Origin: Rubrivivax sp.
GTDB lineage: Bacteria; Pseudomonadota; Gammaproteobacteria; Burkholderiales; Burkholderiaceae_C
DNA: 64,000 nucleotides
Direction of reading: 5' to 3'
Assembly: GCA_027490215.1 (NCBI GenBank)
Contig: JAIXYO010000017.1
Location: 1-64,000 of the forward strand
Under the pieces are notes generated by a model. That model saw nothing but the letters and a program-made list of their open reading frames with translations. It searched no databases and was not told the DNA's origin. The position numbers and the translations under genes were made by a program. Shown in pieces: positions 55,887 through 64,000 of the stretch; positions within the stretch are counted from its first letter, which is position 1; each line of letters starts with the position of its first letter.

Positions 55887-57016
55887 CAGATCACCTCGAG
55901 CTCTGCATTCAGCGAACCGGCCGATTTCATGGCCTGCAGGATGGCGAGCAGGTCTTGCGGCGTCGCCCCCAGGGAATTCAGCGCCCTCACGACGTCGGCG
56001 AGCTTGGCGCCGGCCGGCAAGGAGATGAGCGAGCCCGGCTCCTGGCGGATCGTGATGTCGCTCTTGTCGGCTTGCACCGTCTGCCCCTGCGAGAACGCAT
56101 TGGGCTGACTGACCAGCGGTGTGGTGTTGATCGTCACCGACAGGTTGCCATGGGCGACCGCGCACGGCGACAGGGTGACCGATTCATTGACCACCACCGA
56201 GCCGGTGCGCGCATTGATGATCACGCGGGCCGCTGGCGCAGCGAGGTTGATGTTCAGGTTCTCGATGTCCGCCATGAACGTCACGCGCTCATCTGAGGAA
56301 TCAGGCATCCGCACACGCACCCGGCGACCATCTATCGCCTGGGCGACTCCAGCCCCCATGCGGTCATTGATGACACGTGCAACCTCTCGCGCGGTGTTGA
56401 AGTCGTTGGAATGAAGATCGAGTTGCAGACCGGCGCCCATGTTCAGAGGTGTTGGCACCGCACGCTCGACGGTCGCACCTTCCGGGACGCGCCCTGCACT
56501 CAGGTGGTTGATCTGCACCTTGGAGCCACCTGCCGAGGCGCCAGCGCCGCCGACGATCAGGCTGCCCTGCGCCAGCGCGTAGATCTGACCGTCGGCACCC
56601 TTCAAAGGTGTCGCGATCAGCATGCCGCCGCGCAGGCTCTTGGCGTTTGCGAGAGACGAAACGTTGACATCGATGGTCTGGCCCGGCTGCGCGAACGCGG
56701 GCAGTTGCGCAGTGACCATGACTGCCGCCACGTTCTTGAGTTGAACGTTGGTGCCGGCGGGAATCGTCACCCCGAGTTGCTGCAGCAGGGAGCTGAGACT
56801 CTGCGTGGTGAAGGGTGCCGAAGTGGTCTGGTCGCCGGTGCCATCCAGCCCGACGACCAGGCCGTAGCCGACCAGCGGGTTGCTGCGAACGCCCTGGACC
56901 GATGCGATTTCCTTCAGCCGGGCGGCTCCGGCGGGTTCAGCCCATCCGATGCTGGTGCCAGCGATGGCGCAGACCATCCAGAGCACCGCACACCACCCTT
57001 TTTTGCTTCTGTTCAT
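55886..57016 (-). CDS. flgI: flagellar P-ring protein FlgI
   Basis: FlgI forms the periplasmic P-ring. From the ATG at 57016 the 376-residue protein has a signal peptide (LWMVCAIAGTSIGWAEPAGA) and the family's IASVQGVRSNPLVGYGLVVGLDGTGD motif plus KNVAAVMVTAQLPAFAQPG. An in-frame ATG 24 bases upstream is also possible. It lies 40 bases past the FlgH stop. Confidence 0.95.
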   Translation of the reverse strand: MNRSKKGWCAVLWMVCAIAGTSIGWAEPAGAARLKEIASVQGVRSNPLVGYGLVVGLDGTGDQTTSAPFTTQSLSSLLQQLGVTIPAGTNVQLKNVAAVMVTAQLPAFAQPGQTIDVNVSSLANAKSLRGGMLIATPLKGADGQIYALAQGSLIVGGAGASAGGSKVQINHLSAGRVPEGATVERAVPTPLNMGAGLQLDLHSNDFNTAREVARVINDRMGAGVAQAIDGRRVRVRMPDSSDERVTFMADIENLNINLAAPAARVIINARTGSVVVNESVTLSPCAVAHGNLSVTINTTPLVSQPNAFSQGQTVQADKSDITIRQEPGSLISLPAGAKLADVVRALNSLGATPQDLLAILQAMKSAGSLNAELEVI

Positions 57017-57056
57017 GTCCGGATGCACCTCGTGATGCATCCGATTCTGAGGAAAC

Positions 57057-57752
57057 CTAAATGGGCAGAACGGTCAAAAAGAACCGTGCCAACCAGCCAA
57101 TTATCTGGGCATCGGCCTGCGCACCGCGGCCCTTGTGCTCCAGGCGAACATTGGCGATCTGTGCAGAGGCCACCGAGTTGCCGGCCTGGATGGATCGGGG
57201 GTCTACCTGTCCGGAGAAGCGAAGCACATCGATGTTGTCATTCACGCCGATCTGCTTCTCGCCGGATATCAGCAGGTGCCCGTTGGGCAGCACGTCGGTG
57301 ACGGTTGCGGTGATCACACCGGAAAAGTCATTGGTGTTTTCGGTGCTGCCCTTGCCTTCGAACGTATTGGCCGAGTTGCCAGTGGCACTCGTGCGGCTGA
57401 GCAGACTGGCCGGCAGCAGCGGGACCGCAGTGAGTCCGGCGCTGACCTTGCCGGACTTGTCGATCGTGCTGGTGCTCTTCTGTATGGCCGAGACCTTCTC
57501 GATGATCTGGACCGTGATCGTGTCGCCAACCAGGCGGGCGCGGTGATCCTCGAACAGGGGTCGGTACTGCGAAGCCTGGAAGATCGCGCCGTTGACAGGC
57601 GGTGGTGCGGTGTTCGGCAGCGGCGCTGCATGTGTCGGCACCGCGACATCGACCGAATGACTGAGCCCGAGTGCGCTGCAGCCACACAGCGTCACCGCCG
57701 CGAGTGCGACGGCAGCAAGACCGAGGGGGCGCAGTTGGATTGGCATGCTCAT
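57057..57752 (-). CDS. flgH: flagellar L-ring lipoprotein FlgH
   Basis: FlgH forms the outer-membrane L-ring. The 231-residue protein has a lipobox LCGC (22-25, lipid Cys25) after a hydrophobic leader, then the conserved SQYRPLFEDHRARLVGDTIT and SGEKQIGVN segments. The ATG at 57752 overlaps the flgG stop by one base (TGATG), indicating translational coupling. Confidence 0.95.
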   Translation of the reverse strand: MSMPIQLRPLGLAAVALAAVTLCGCSALGLSHSVDVAVPTHAAPLPNTAPPPVNGAIFQASQYRPLFEDHRARLVGDTITVQIIEKVSAIQKSTSTIDKSGKVSAGLTAVPLLPASLLSRTSATGNSANTFEGKGSTENTNDFSGVITATVTDVLPNGHLLISGEKQIGVNDNIDVLRFSGQVDPRSIQAGNSVASAQIANVRLEHKGRGAQADAQIIGWLARFFLTVLPI

Positions 57753-58534
57753 CACAGTTGTCCCAGCTTCTGCAGCATCTGATCCGAGGTGCTGATCGCC
57801 TTGGAATTCAGTTCGTAGGCGCGTTGCGTCTGGATCATCGACACCAGCTCTTCCACCACATTGACATTGGACGTTTCGACGAAGCCCTGTTGCAGCTGCC
57901 CCATGCCGTTGGCGCCGGGTGCGCCCGTGGTCGGCGTGCCGGATGCGGCGGTCTCGGCATAGAGGTTCTGGCCCTTGGGCTCCAGGCCGGCCGGATTCAC
58001 GAAGTTCGCCAACTGAATCTGGCCAACGGTTTGCGGCAGTGCCTGGCCTGGCAACGCCACGCTCACGGTGCCATCGGCAGCGATGGTCACGCTTTGTGCA
58101 TTGTTCGGAATGGTGATGCCGGGGTTGACGATGTAGCCGTTGTTCGTCACCAACTGGCCTTGTGCGCTGACCTGAAACGACCCGTCACGCGTGTAACCGG
58201 TGGTGCCGTCGGGCAACTGGATCTCGAAGAAGCCATTGCCCTTGACCGCCACGTCCAGCGGATTGGTGGTCTGCTGCAGATTGCCCTGTGCAAAGCTGCG
58301 TGCAGTGGCCACCGCACGCGTGCCCAGTCCCAGTTGGAGACCGGTCGGCAGGGTCGTCTGCTCGCTGCTGTTTCCACCCGCCTGGCGCAGGTTCTGGTAC
58401 ATCAGGTCTTCAAACACCGCGTGGGACTTCTTGTACCCGTTGGTCGAGACGTTGGCCAGGTTGTTGGAGATGGCATCAAGCTGCGTCTGTTGCGCTTCCA
58501 TGCCGGTTTTGGCGATCCACAGCGAACGAATCAT
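57752..58534 (-). CDS. flgG: flagellar distal rod protein FlgG
   Basis: FlgG forms the distal rod. The 260-residue protein begins with the family pattern [20 protein letters not shown], carries the [15 protein letters not shown] motif and ends [28 protein letters not shown]. Length equals enteric FlgG (260), which supports function rather than FlgF. Confidence 0.96.
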   Translation of the reverse strand: MIRSLWIAKTGMEAQQTQLDAISNNLANVSTNGYKKSHAVFEDLMYQNLRQAGGNSSEQTTLPTGLQLGLGTRAVATARSFAQGNLQQTTNPLDVAVKGNGFFEIQLPDGTTGYTRDGSFQVSAQGQLVTNNGYIVNPGITIPNNAQSVTIAADGTVSVALPGQALPQTVGQIQLANFVNPAGLEPKGQNLYAETAASGTPTTGAPGANGMGQLQQGFVETSNVNVVEELVSMIQTQRAYELNSKAISTSDQMLQKLGQL

Positions 58535-58580
58535 GGTGAGGGTCCTGGGTCTGTTGGGTTCATCTGGCGGGCGGTGGCGC

Positions 58581-59309
58581 TCACCTCAACGAGAGCAGCT
58601 GCGCAGCGGCGCTCTCGTTGTCCTTGGCGGTCTGCATCAGCTTCATCTGAGCCTCGAACTGTCGGGCGGCGGAAATCATTGCCACCATCGTCTCGACCGG
58701 GCTGACGTTCGAGCCTTCGAGCGCCCCGTCCTGCACCCGGGCAACGGCGTCGGCTGGGAGATCGCCTCCATCGGCACCGCGAAAAAGGCCATCCTCGCCT
58801 CGGATCAACGCGACCTCGGGCGTGACCAGCTTCAGCCTTCCGACAGCCTGCGGTGGCTGATTGCCGGTACGTGCACTGATGGTGCCGTCGCCCGCAATGG
58901 ACACTTCGCTGTTGACCGGCACCTGGATCGGACCGCCATCCCCGAGCACGGTCAGCCCGCTTCGCGTGGTCAGTGTGCCGTCGGCCGAGACATCGAGCGA
59001 ACCACCGCGGGTGTAGGCCTCGGTGCCATCCAGCCCCTGCACGGCCAGCCATGATTTGCCCTGGACCGCCACGTCAAGGTTGCGACCGGTCGCGGACACC
59101 GGGCCAGGCGTGGCGTCATATCCGGGCGTCGATTCCAGCGCATAGACCCGGGTGCTGGCACCGCTGCCCTGCACCGGCACAGCCCGAAACGCCTGCAGTT
59201 CGGCGCGAAAGCCGCTGGTCGATGCGTTGGCCAGGTTGTGCGCCAGCACGTCCTGGCGCTGCAGCGTGGCCTTGGCGCCAGACATCGACAGGTAGATCAT
59301 GCGATCCAT
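58581..59309 (-). CDS. flgF: flagellar proximal rod protein FlgF
   Basis: FlgF forms part of the proximal rod. The 242-residue protein opens [19 protein letters not shown] with the [18 protein letters not shown] motif and ends with the family helix [20 protein letters not shown]. It lies between flgE and flgG as in other Gram-negative flg operons. Confidence 0.94.
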   Translation of the reverse strand: MDRMIYLSMSGAKATLQRQDVLAHNLANASTSGFRAELQAFRAVPVQGSGASTRVYALESTPGYDATPGPVSATGRNLDVAVQGKSWLAVQGLDGTEAYTRGGSLDVSADGTLTTRSGLTVLGDGGPIQVPVNSEVSIAGDGTISARTGNQPPQAVGRLKLVTPEVALIRGEDGLFRGADGGDLPADAVARVQDGALEGSNVSPVETMVAMISAARQFEAQMKLMQTAKDNESAAAQLLSLR

Positions 59310-59348
59310 CGCAAGCCCTTCAAGAGGTTCAGATCAAGCGCGTGCAGA

Positions 59349-60638
59349 TCAGATGTTGACCAGCGTCTGCAACACCTGGTCCTGGGTCGAGATCGTTTTC
59401 GCGTTGGCCTGGTACAGGCGCTGCGCGGTGATCAGATTGACCAGCTCGCCCGTCAGGTCGACGTTGGACTCTTCCAGAGCGCCGGACTGCAACGCGCCGT
59501 AGGTTCCAGTGCCCGGAGGCCCGCCGCTGCTGGGATCGCCAGAGGCGAACGTCGCCGCCCACAGGTTCGCGCCCATCGGCTGCAGGCCCTGCAGATTGCT
59601 GAAGTCAACCAGCTGCAACTGCGACAGGTTCTGCGTGCGGCCGTTGGAATAGGTTGCCTTGACGACGCCAGAGTCGTCGAAGGTGATGCCCGTCAGCTGG
59701 CCCGAGGCGTAACCGTCCTGCTTGAGTTCGCCGACAGTGAACCCGGACGCGTACTGGCTGCTGCCGGAAAAACTGATTGGCAAGGCGCTGAACAGCGTCG
59801 TCGCCGGTGTCACCCGTGGATCGACGACGTCGATCGTGGGCGAGGTGGCGGGAGATGTCAGCGCGCCGGTGGAATCAAAGGTCAGGGACGTGACCAGACC
59901 GGTCGTGACCACGGGGGGTATCGCGCTGGGATCGCCGGGGCCGTCGAAAGGCTGACCATTGACGGTGGCATAGACATCCCAGGCGTTGACGGCGGTCTTG
60001 CGAAAGTAGTAGTTCATCGTCAACGGCGCACCCTGGCTGTCGTACAGCGTCTGCGAGGTCGCGTAGTTGTAGCTGGCAGGCTGGTCGAAAGCGACTGGCG
60101 TGGTGGGGACCGCACTGGAGGCGTTGAGGTTGATGCTCATGCGAACGCCGCGCAGGGCCGGATCGCTGCCGGTGCCGGTCGCGACGGGGGCGCCGAGCAC
60201 GGGCTGCAAGCGGATCGGTTGCGCATCGCCGACTGCACGGGCGACCGAATCGTCCCAAGGCTGGGCCTTCAGCTTGTTGCCGATGTTGTCGACAACGAAT
60301 CCTTCGCGGTCCAGCTTGAACTGGCCATTGCGGGTGTACGCGGTGTCACCGCTGGGGCGCAGCACCTGGAAGAAGCCTCGCCCATTGATCGCGAGATCGA
60401 GCGGATTGCCCGTCGTCGAGATGTTGCCCTGTGTGAACTGCTGGGCCACCGTGTCCAGGTTGACGCCGATGCCGATGTTGCTTCCAACGGCGCCATTGAT
60501 GGAATTGGCGTAGATGTCCGCGAACTCAGCGCGCGACGCTTTGGCGCCGAAGGTATTGGCATTGGCAATGTTGTTGCCGATGACGTCCAGGTTCTTGCTG
60601 GTGGCATTCAGACCGGAAAGACCTTGTTGGAAGCCCAT
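59349..60638 (-). CDS. flgE: flagellar hook protein FlgE
   Basis: FlgE is the main hook subunit. The 429-residue protein starts MGFQQGLSGLNATSKNLDVI and carries the NNIANANTFGAKASRAEF motif. It ends with the conserved LVNLITAQRLYQANAKTIST helix and a short QVLQTLVNI tail. It is slightly longer than enteric FlgE (about 402), from extra residues in the central domain. Confidence 0.96.
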   Translation of the reverse strand: MGFQQGLSGLNATSKNLDVIGNNIANANTFGAKASRAEFADIYANSINGAVGSNIGIGVNLDTVAQQFTQGNISTTGNPLDLAINGRGFFQVLRPSGDTAYTRNGQFKLDREGFVVDNIGNKLKAQPWDDSVARAVGDAQPIRLQPVLGAPVATGTGSDPALRGVRMSINLNASSAVPTTPVAFDQPASYNYATSQTLYDSQGAPLTMNYYFRKTAVNAWDVYATVNGQPFDGPGDPSAIPPVVTTGLVTSLTFDSTGALTSPATSPTIDVVDPRVTPATTLFSALPISFSGSSQYASGFTVGELKQDGYASGQLTGITFDDSGVVKATYSNGRTQNLSQLQLVDFSNLQGLQPMGANLWAATFASGDPSSGGPPGTGTYGALQSGALEESNVDLTGELVNLITAQRLYQANAKTISTQDQVLQTLVNI

Positions 60639-60711
60639 GGTGTGTCCTTGAAAAAGGGGTGGTTGCCGAGGTGAGGGGGGAGAAGGCGATCGATGGAGGG
60701 CGAGACGAACG

Positions 60712-61377
60712 TCAGTTCAATGCGCGCACGCTGCTGTAGGGAACGCTGCCGGCGTTCTGGAGTTCGAGATTCAATGTGTTGCCGCTGGTGTTGATTGCGT
60801 TGACGCGGTCACGCATCAGCATGGTGGGTGTGCTGTTGACGGCGCCGCTGCTCGCAGTCACCCGGAAGCGCAGGCCGCTGTCATTGGTGGCAGAGCCGGC
60901 TGGCCAGTTGAAGCTGTGGCTGCCTTTGCCAAGCGCGCCGAGTGCCATGCTGTCAACGACCTGGCCCGCTGGCGACAGCACCTCGACCTTCACGGCATCG
61001 GCCGGTCCCGACAGCTCGAAGCCGCCTTGCCCGACGCCGCTGGCGATGTCGAGCACATTGCCTGGCACCACCACATCGCGGCCGACCAGATTCGCGCTCT
61101 GCAGCGCCTGCAACTGGGTGAACTGGCCAGACAAACCCTTCACCGTGGTGTTGAGCTGCTGGATGCCGCTGACGGTGTTGATCTGCGCGATCTGCGAGGT
61201 CACCTGCGCGTTGTCCATCGGACTGAGCGGATCCTGGTTCTGTATCTGCGTGATCAACAGCTTCAGGAAGCGATCCTGTGAGCCGGGATCATCCGCAGCC
61301 AACGAGCCAGACGACGATGCGGTGCCGCTTGCCCCGGTGGTGGACGGTTTGTTGAGGGTCGAGAAATCGATGGCCAT
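60712..61377 (-). CDS. flgD: flagellar hook capping protein FlgD
   Basis: FlgD is the hook scaffold that caps the growing tip. The 221-residue protein has the N-terminal DRFLKLLITQIQNQDPLSPM motif, the following INTVSGIQQLN region and Ig-like C-terminal domain (YSSVRALN end). It sits between flgC and flgE as usual. Confidence 0.95.
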   Translation of the reverse strand: MAIDFSTLNKPSTTGASGTASSSGSLAADDPGSQDRFLKLLITQIQNQDPLSPMDNAQVTSQIAQINTVSGIQQLNTTVKGLSGQFTQLQALQSANLVGRDVVVPGNVLDIASGVGQGGFELSGPADAVKVEVLSPAGQVVDSMALGALGKGSHSFNWPAGSATNDSGLRFRVTASSGAVNSTPTMLMRDRVNAINTSGNTLNLELQNAGSVPYSSVRALN

Positions 61378-61406
61378 GGAAGGTGTCCTAGCGGTCTGCG
61401 ACGGGC

Positions 61407-61823
61407 TCAGTTGCCCATCTGCAAGGTCTTGAGCAGCAGCGTCTTCGCGGTGTTCATGACCTCGACGTTGTTCTGGTAGGAGCGCGAGGCCGAGATCATG
61501 TTGACCATCTCCTCCACCGCATTGACATTGCTGTAGGTCACGTAGCCTTCGGCGTCAGCGCTCGGGTGCTTGGGGTCGAGCACCCGACGGCCCGGCGTCT
61601 GGTCTTCGGAGATGTTGCTCACGGTGACGCCAGCGGCGCCAGCATTGCCGCCGACAGTCCCCATCAACTGGGTCTGGAAAGTCACTTGCCGTGCCTTGTA
61701 GGCCTTGCCATCGGGTCCGGCAACGGTGTCGGCGTTGGCCAGGTTCGACGCGACGATGTTCAATCGCTGGCTCTGCGCGCTGGTTGCGCTGCCCGCCACA
61801 TTGAAGATGTTCATCATGCTCAT
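61407..61823 (-). CDS. flgC: flagellar rod protein FlgC
   Basis: FlgC is a proximal rod subunit. From the ATG at 61823, six bases past a GGGAGG ribosome site, the 138-residue protein has SAQSQRLNIVASNLANADTV and the C-terminal VEEMVNMISASRSYQNNVEVM segment. A TTG further upstream would overlap the flgB stop and is less likely. Confidence 0.95.
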   Translation of the reverse strand: MSMMNIFNVAGSATSAQSQRLNIVASNLANADTVAGPDGKAYKARQVTFQTQLMGTVGGNAGAAGVTVSNISEDQTPGRRVLDPKHPSADAEGYVTYSNVNAVEEMVNMISASRSYQNNVEVMNTAKTLLLKTLQMGN

Positions 61824-61825
61824 GA

Positions 61826-62242
61826 TCAACCTCCCTTGATCGCGTCAAGCATGCCGCGCACGGAACTGTTGACGAATGTCAGCGTGGCCTCGTACTTGAC
61901 CGAGTTGTCGACGAAGCTGGCGCGCTCGCGGTCCATGTCGACCGTGTTGTTGTCGAGGCTGGTCTGGCTGACATTCGAATACAACAGGTTCGCTGCAGCC
62001 GGCGAGGCACCGCTGCCGGCGATGTGACCGGGCCGTGTGGTGTCCAGCCGACCGACAGTCCCAACGCGGGGGCTCTGGCCACCGGTGGCATCGCGCAGCG
62101 CCTGCGAAAAATTGATGTCACGCGACACGTAGCCTGGCGTGTCGGCGTTGGCAATATTGCTCGCGATCAACCGCTGACGCTCAGCCCGCAGGCTCAAGGC
62201 CTGTCCGTGGAAATCGATGGCACTGGTGAGTTGGTTCAGCAT
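61826..62242 (-). CDS. flgB: flagellar rod protein FlgB
   Basis: FlgB is the first proximal rod subunit. The 138-residue protein has the AERQRLIASNIANADTPGYVSRD motif and ends with VKYEATLTFVNSSVRGMLDAI. It begins the flgBCDEFGHIJKL run and diverges from flgA, with 130 bases between. Confidence 0.95.
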   Translation of the reverse strand: MLNQLTSAIDFHGQALSLRAERQRLIASNIANADTPGYVSRDINFSQALRDATGGQSPRVGTVGRLDTTRPGHIAGSGASPAAANLLYSNVSQTSLDNNTVDMDRERASFVDNSVKYEATLTFVNSSVRGMLDAIKGG

Positions 62243-62372
62243 GGATCACTCCCGAAGGCTGGCTGTGCAGTCATTGTCTGGAGGCCACAGCGCCAACATA
62301 AGCGGAAACAAGCGCGTGATTCACCGTCATTTCGTGGTCTGCCACGCAAGGTGTCGTGTCTAGAGTGCAGGC

Positions 62373-63176
62373 ATGAAATTCCGTCTCGTACGAATCCCTG
62401 CGCAAGCGATCCGCCGTGGTGCGCTGATGCTTTCCAGCATGCTGGCGATGGGCTTGCCTGTGCACTCCGTGGCCCAGGACACGGCCGAAGCGACGGTCGA
62501 TTCCGCGCTGATCGACCAGGTGCGTGAGCTGGCGCTGCACGCCACACAGCAGACCGCACCGTCACAGATCAACCCTGCGGCCGAGTTCGCAGCGAGCGGA
62601 CGCAACCCTGACAAGCCACTTCGCTTCGAGGTGCAAGTCGGCGTGCTGGACCCAAGGCTGAAGCTCGCGCCGTGTCAGCGCATAGAGCCGTACCTGCCGC
62701 CTGGCATGCGTTTGTGGGGGAAGGCACGCATCGGGCTGCGCTGTGCACAGGGTAGCAAGCCATGGAATGTCTATCTCCCGGTGACCGTGCGTGTGTTCGG
62801 TCAGGCATTGGTCGCGGCAGTACCGCTACCGGCTGGAGCCACACTGCGTGAGGACGACCTGCGCATGGCCGAGGTCGACTTCGCCGAAGACAACGCGCCC
62901 GTGGTGATCAACACCACGCTGGCCGTTGGTCGAGTGCTGACACGTCCGCTGACGGCGGGACGGGGCCTGCGACAGACCGATCTCAAGCCGCGGATGTGGT
63001 TCGCCGCCGGCGATTCAGTCAAGGTACTGGCCAGTGGGCCAGGCTTTAGCGTCGCCGGCAACGGGCAGGCATTGACGCCCGGCATCGAAGGTCAGACTGC
63101 ACGAGTGCGTACCGACAACGGCCAGGTTGTCACCGGAACGCCGGTGGGAACGCGCGTGGTGGAGTTGTCGCTGTGA
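62373..63176 (+). CDS. flgA: flagellar P-ring chaperone FlgA
   Basis: FlgA is a periplasmic chaperone for FlgI P-ring assembly. The 267-residue protein has a signal peptide (LMLSSMLAMGLPVHSVAQ) and the SAF-domain part with PLPAGATLREDDLRMAEVDF, GRVLTRPLTAGRGLRQTDLK and the C-terminal RVRTDNGQVVTGTPVG segment. It is divergent from flgB and upstream of flgM. Confidence 0.95.
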   Translation: MKFRLVRIPAQAIRRGALMLSSMLAMGLPVHSVAQDTAEATVDSALIDQVRELALHATQQTAPSQINPAAEFAASGRNPDKPLRFEVQVGVLDPRLKLAPCQRIEPYLPPGMRLWGKARIGLRCAQGSKPWNVYLPVTVRVFGQALVAAVPLPAGATLREDDLRMAEVDFAEDNAPVVINTTLAVGRVLTRPLTAGRGLRQTDLKPRMWFAAGDSVKVLASGPGFSVAGNGQALTPGIEGQTARVRTDNGQVVTGTPVGTRVVELSL

Positions 63177-63237
63177 TTCGCCAGGTGCAAGTTACCTCTG
63201 TGGCTCTGCCGGTTTGCGCCGGACAGGCAAAAAGTCC

Positions 63238-63264
63238 TAAAGTCCGTGTCAGAGCGGCCGATAC
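63238..63264 (+). promoter_or_regulatory. sigma-28 (FliA) promoter of flgM
   Basis: TAAAGTCC, an exact 11-base spacer, then GCCGATAC, matches the sigma-28 consensus TAAAGTTT-N11-GCCGATAA in 13 of 16 positions. It lies 51 bases before the flgM ATG, in the gap after flgA. A class III promoter for flgM is established in enteric bacteria. Confidence 0.88.
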
Positions 63265-63315
63265 AAAGCTCATGTTGAAGACTCTTTTCACTCCGCCGCC
63301 CGTCGGGAGAATTTC

Positions 63316-63645
63316 ATGACCATCGGAAGCACAAGCAACAAGACGCAGGGTCTGCCCGTGGCCAACGCCGCGACCGGACCCGGAGTGACTCCGGCCAACG
63401 CACGCAGCAGCACCGAGGCCGCAGCCGCGACCTCGACCGAGGCCGGCGTGCAGGTGGCCTTTTCGAGCACCGCAGCCAGCCTGCTGTCCGCATCGACGAG
63501 TGCCGCCGAATTCGACAGTGCCAAGGTCGATCGCATCTCACAAGCCATCGAGAACGGCGAATTCAAGATCGACGCCGGTGCCATCGCCGACAAGTTGATC
63601 GCGAATGCCGCCGAACTGTTGAAGAAGTCCACGCCAGAGTCCTGA
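63316..63645 (+). CDS. flgM: anti-sigma-28 factor FlgM
   Basis: FlgM holds FliA inactive until hook completion lets FlgM be exported. The 109-residue protein has a low-complexity Ala/Thr/Ser N-terminal half and the sigma-binding C-terminal part (about 66-103) with AKVDRISQAIENGEFKID and IADKLIANAAELL. Its length is typical of FlgM in betaproteobacteria (about 97-110). The sigma-28 promoter upstream matches its expected regulation. Confidence 0.95.
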   Translation: MTIGSTSNKTQGLPVANAATGPGVTPANARSSTEAAAATSTEAGVQVAFSSTAASLLSASTSAAEFDSAKVDRISQAIENGEFKIDAGAIADKLIANAAELLKKSTPES

Positions 63646-63671
63646 CCGAATCTCCTCGCCGCCCCCCGCCC

Positions 63672-64000
63672 ATGAATTCGTCGCCATCGAAGCGTCCGAG
63701 CACCACCGCCCTCGTTCCCCTGTCGCGGAGCGATGCAGCCGACCCGGCACTGGAATTGACACTCAGTGCCGTGGAAGACCGCCTGTCGTCGCTGAGCGCG
63801 GCTCTGCAGGCGCGCGATCTGTCCTCGATCGATCTGCACGCGTCGGAGTTGCATCGCGCGCTGTCAAACGCAGTGGACCACTTTTCTCGTGCTGCGCGCA
63901 ACGGTCCGGTGCCCCCAGCGCTGCGCCGCCGGCTCGTCAGCGCCAGCGGCACCGTTGCCGCTCAGCGGGAAAGCCTGGCTCGTGCCACCGCGGCCCTCGA
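63672..64000 (+). CDS. flgN: FlgN-like flagellar export chaperone, 3' part missing
   Basis: The gene starts at 63672 and runs off the right edge, showing 109 residues. It lies 26 bases after flgM, where flgN is expected, and is mostly helical with ELTLSAVEDRLSSLSAALQ and SELHRALSNAVDHFSRAA stretches. FlgN chaperones FlgK and FlgL. Assignment rests on position and helical character more than on motifs. Confidence 0.7.
   Translation, partial: MNSSPSKRPSTTALVPLSRSDAADPALELTLSAVEDRLSSLSAALQARDLSSIDLHASELHRALSNAVDHFSRAARNGPVPPALRRRLVSASGTVAAQRESLARATAAL

Overview
The window looks like a stretch of a GC-rich betaproteobacterial chromosome, most likely Burkholderiales of the Rubrivivax/Leptothrix/Methylibium type. 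This rests on the high GC content, the order glnA - small secreted protein - ntrB - ntrC, the run msrB - yciB - bolA - peptidylprolyl isomerase, the liv transporter genes, and a flg cluster with flgA and flgM diverging from flgBCDEFGHIJKL. Genes are densely packed on both strands. No phage, insertion sequence, CRISPR array or plasmid gene was recognised, and every complete gene appears intact.

Layout. 1-2.2 kb: end of a small DUF883-like protein, a YihY/BrkB membrane protein and exonuclease III. 2.2-7.3 kb: nitrogen control block (NtrC, NtrB, a DUF4124-like protein, glutamine synthetase), with a strong glnA terminator and a candidate sigma-54 promoter with upstream NtrC-like half-sites. 7.3-9.9 kb: CinA-like, EI24-like and AIM24 proteins. 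10-13.3 kb: an apparent three-gene signalling operon made of a secreted FecR-like protein, a membrane c-type heme sensor that ends after its HAMP domain, and a soluble Ser/Thr kinase with a duplicated C-terminal domain. 13.4-24.6 kb: a PliI lysozyme inhibitor, a thioesterase/M3 peptidase/Dabb group, an acyl-CoA ligase, SelO-MsrB, YciB, BolA, a parvulin, and a divergent ABC ATPase/TesA pair. 24.7-24.9 kb: a 133-base multi-stem inverted repeat between convergent tesA and uvrD. 24.9-35.5 kb: housekeeping genes (uvrD, valS, galU, tusA-like, cysM, tRNA-Leu, rhomboid, an epimerase-like protein, an iron-sulfur flavoreductase). 35.5-39.1 kb: livHMGF without a binding protein.

39.4-51.6 kb is dense in signal transduction. 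It holds a diguanylate cyclase, a REC-PAS-GGDEF-EAL protein and an Hpt protein in one operon, a divergent histidine kinase, an ANTAR response regulator with a 1251-residue multi-PAS HisKA_2-type kinase, and a degenerate EAL-HDOD protein. It runs directly into the flagellar cluster (51.6-64 kb) for the rod, hook, rings and hook-filament junction, followed by flgA, flgM (with a near-consensus sigma-28 promoter) and the start of flgN. The layout suggests that cyclic di-GMP, phosphorelay and RNA-level (ANTAR) control all act close to motility, but that functional link is inference.

The most unusual items are the FecR/heme-sensor/Ser-Thr kinase cassette, the structured repeat at 24.7-24.9 kb, the HisKA_2/ANTAR pair beside the flagellar genes, and the insertion in the GGDEF inhibitory-site loop.
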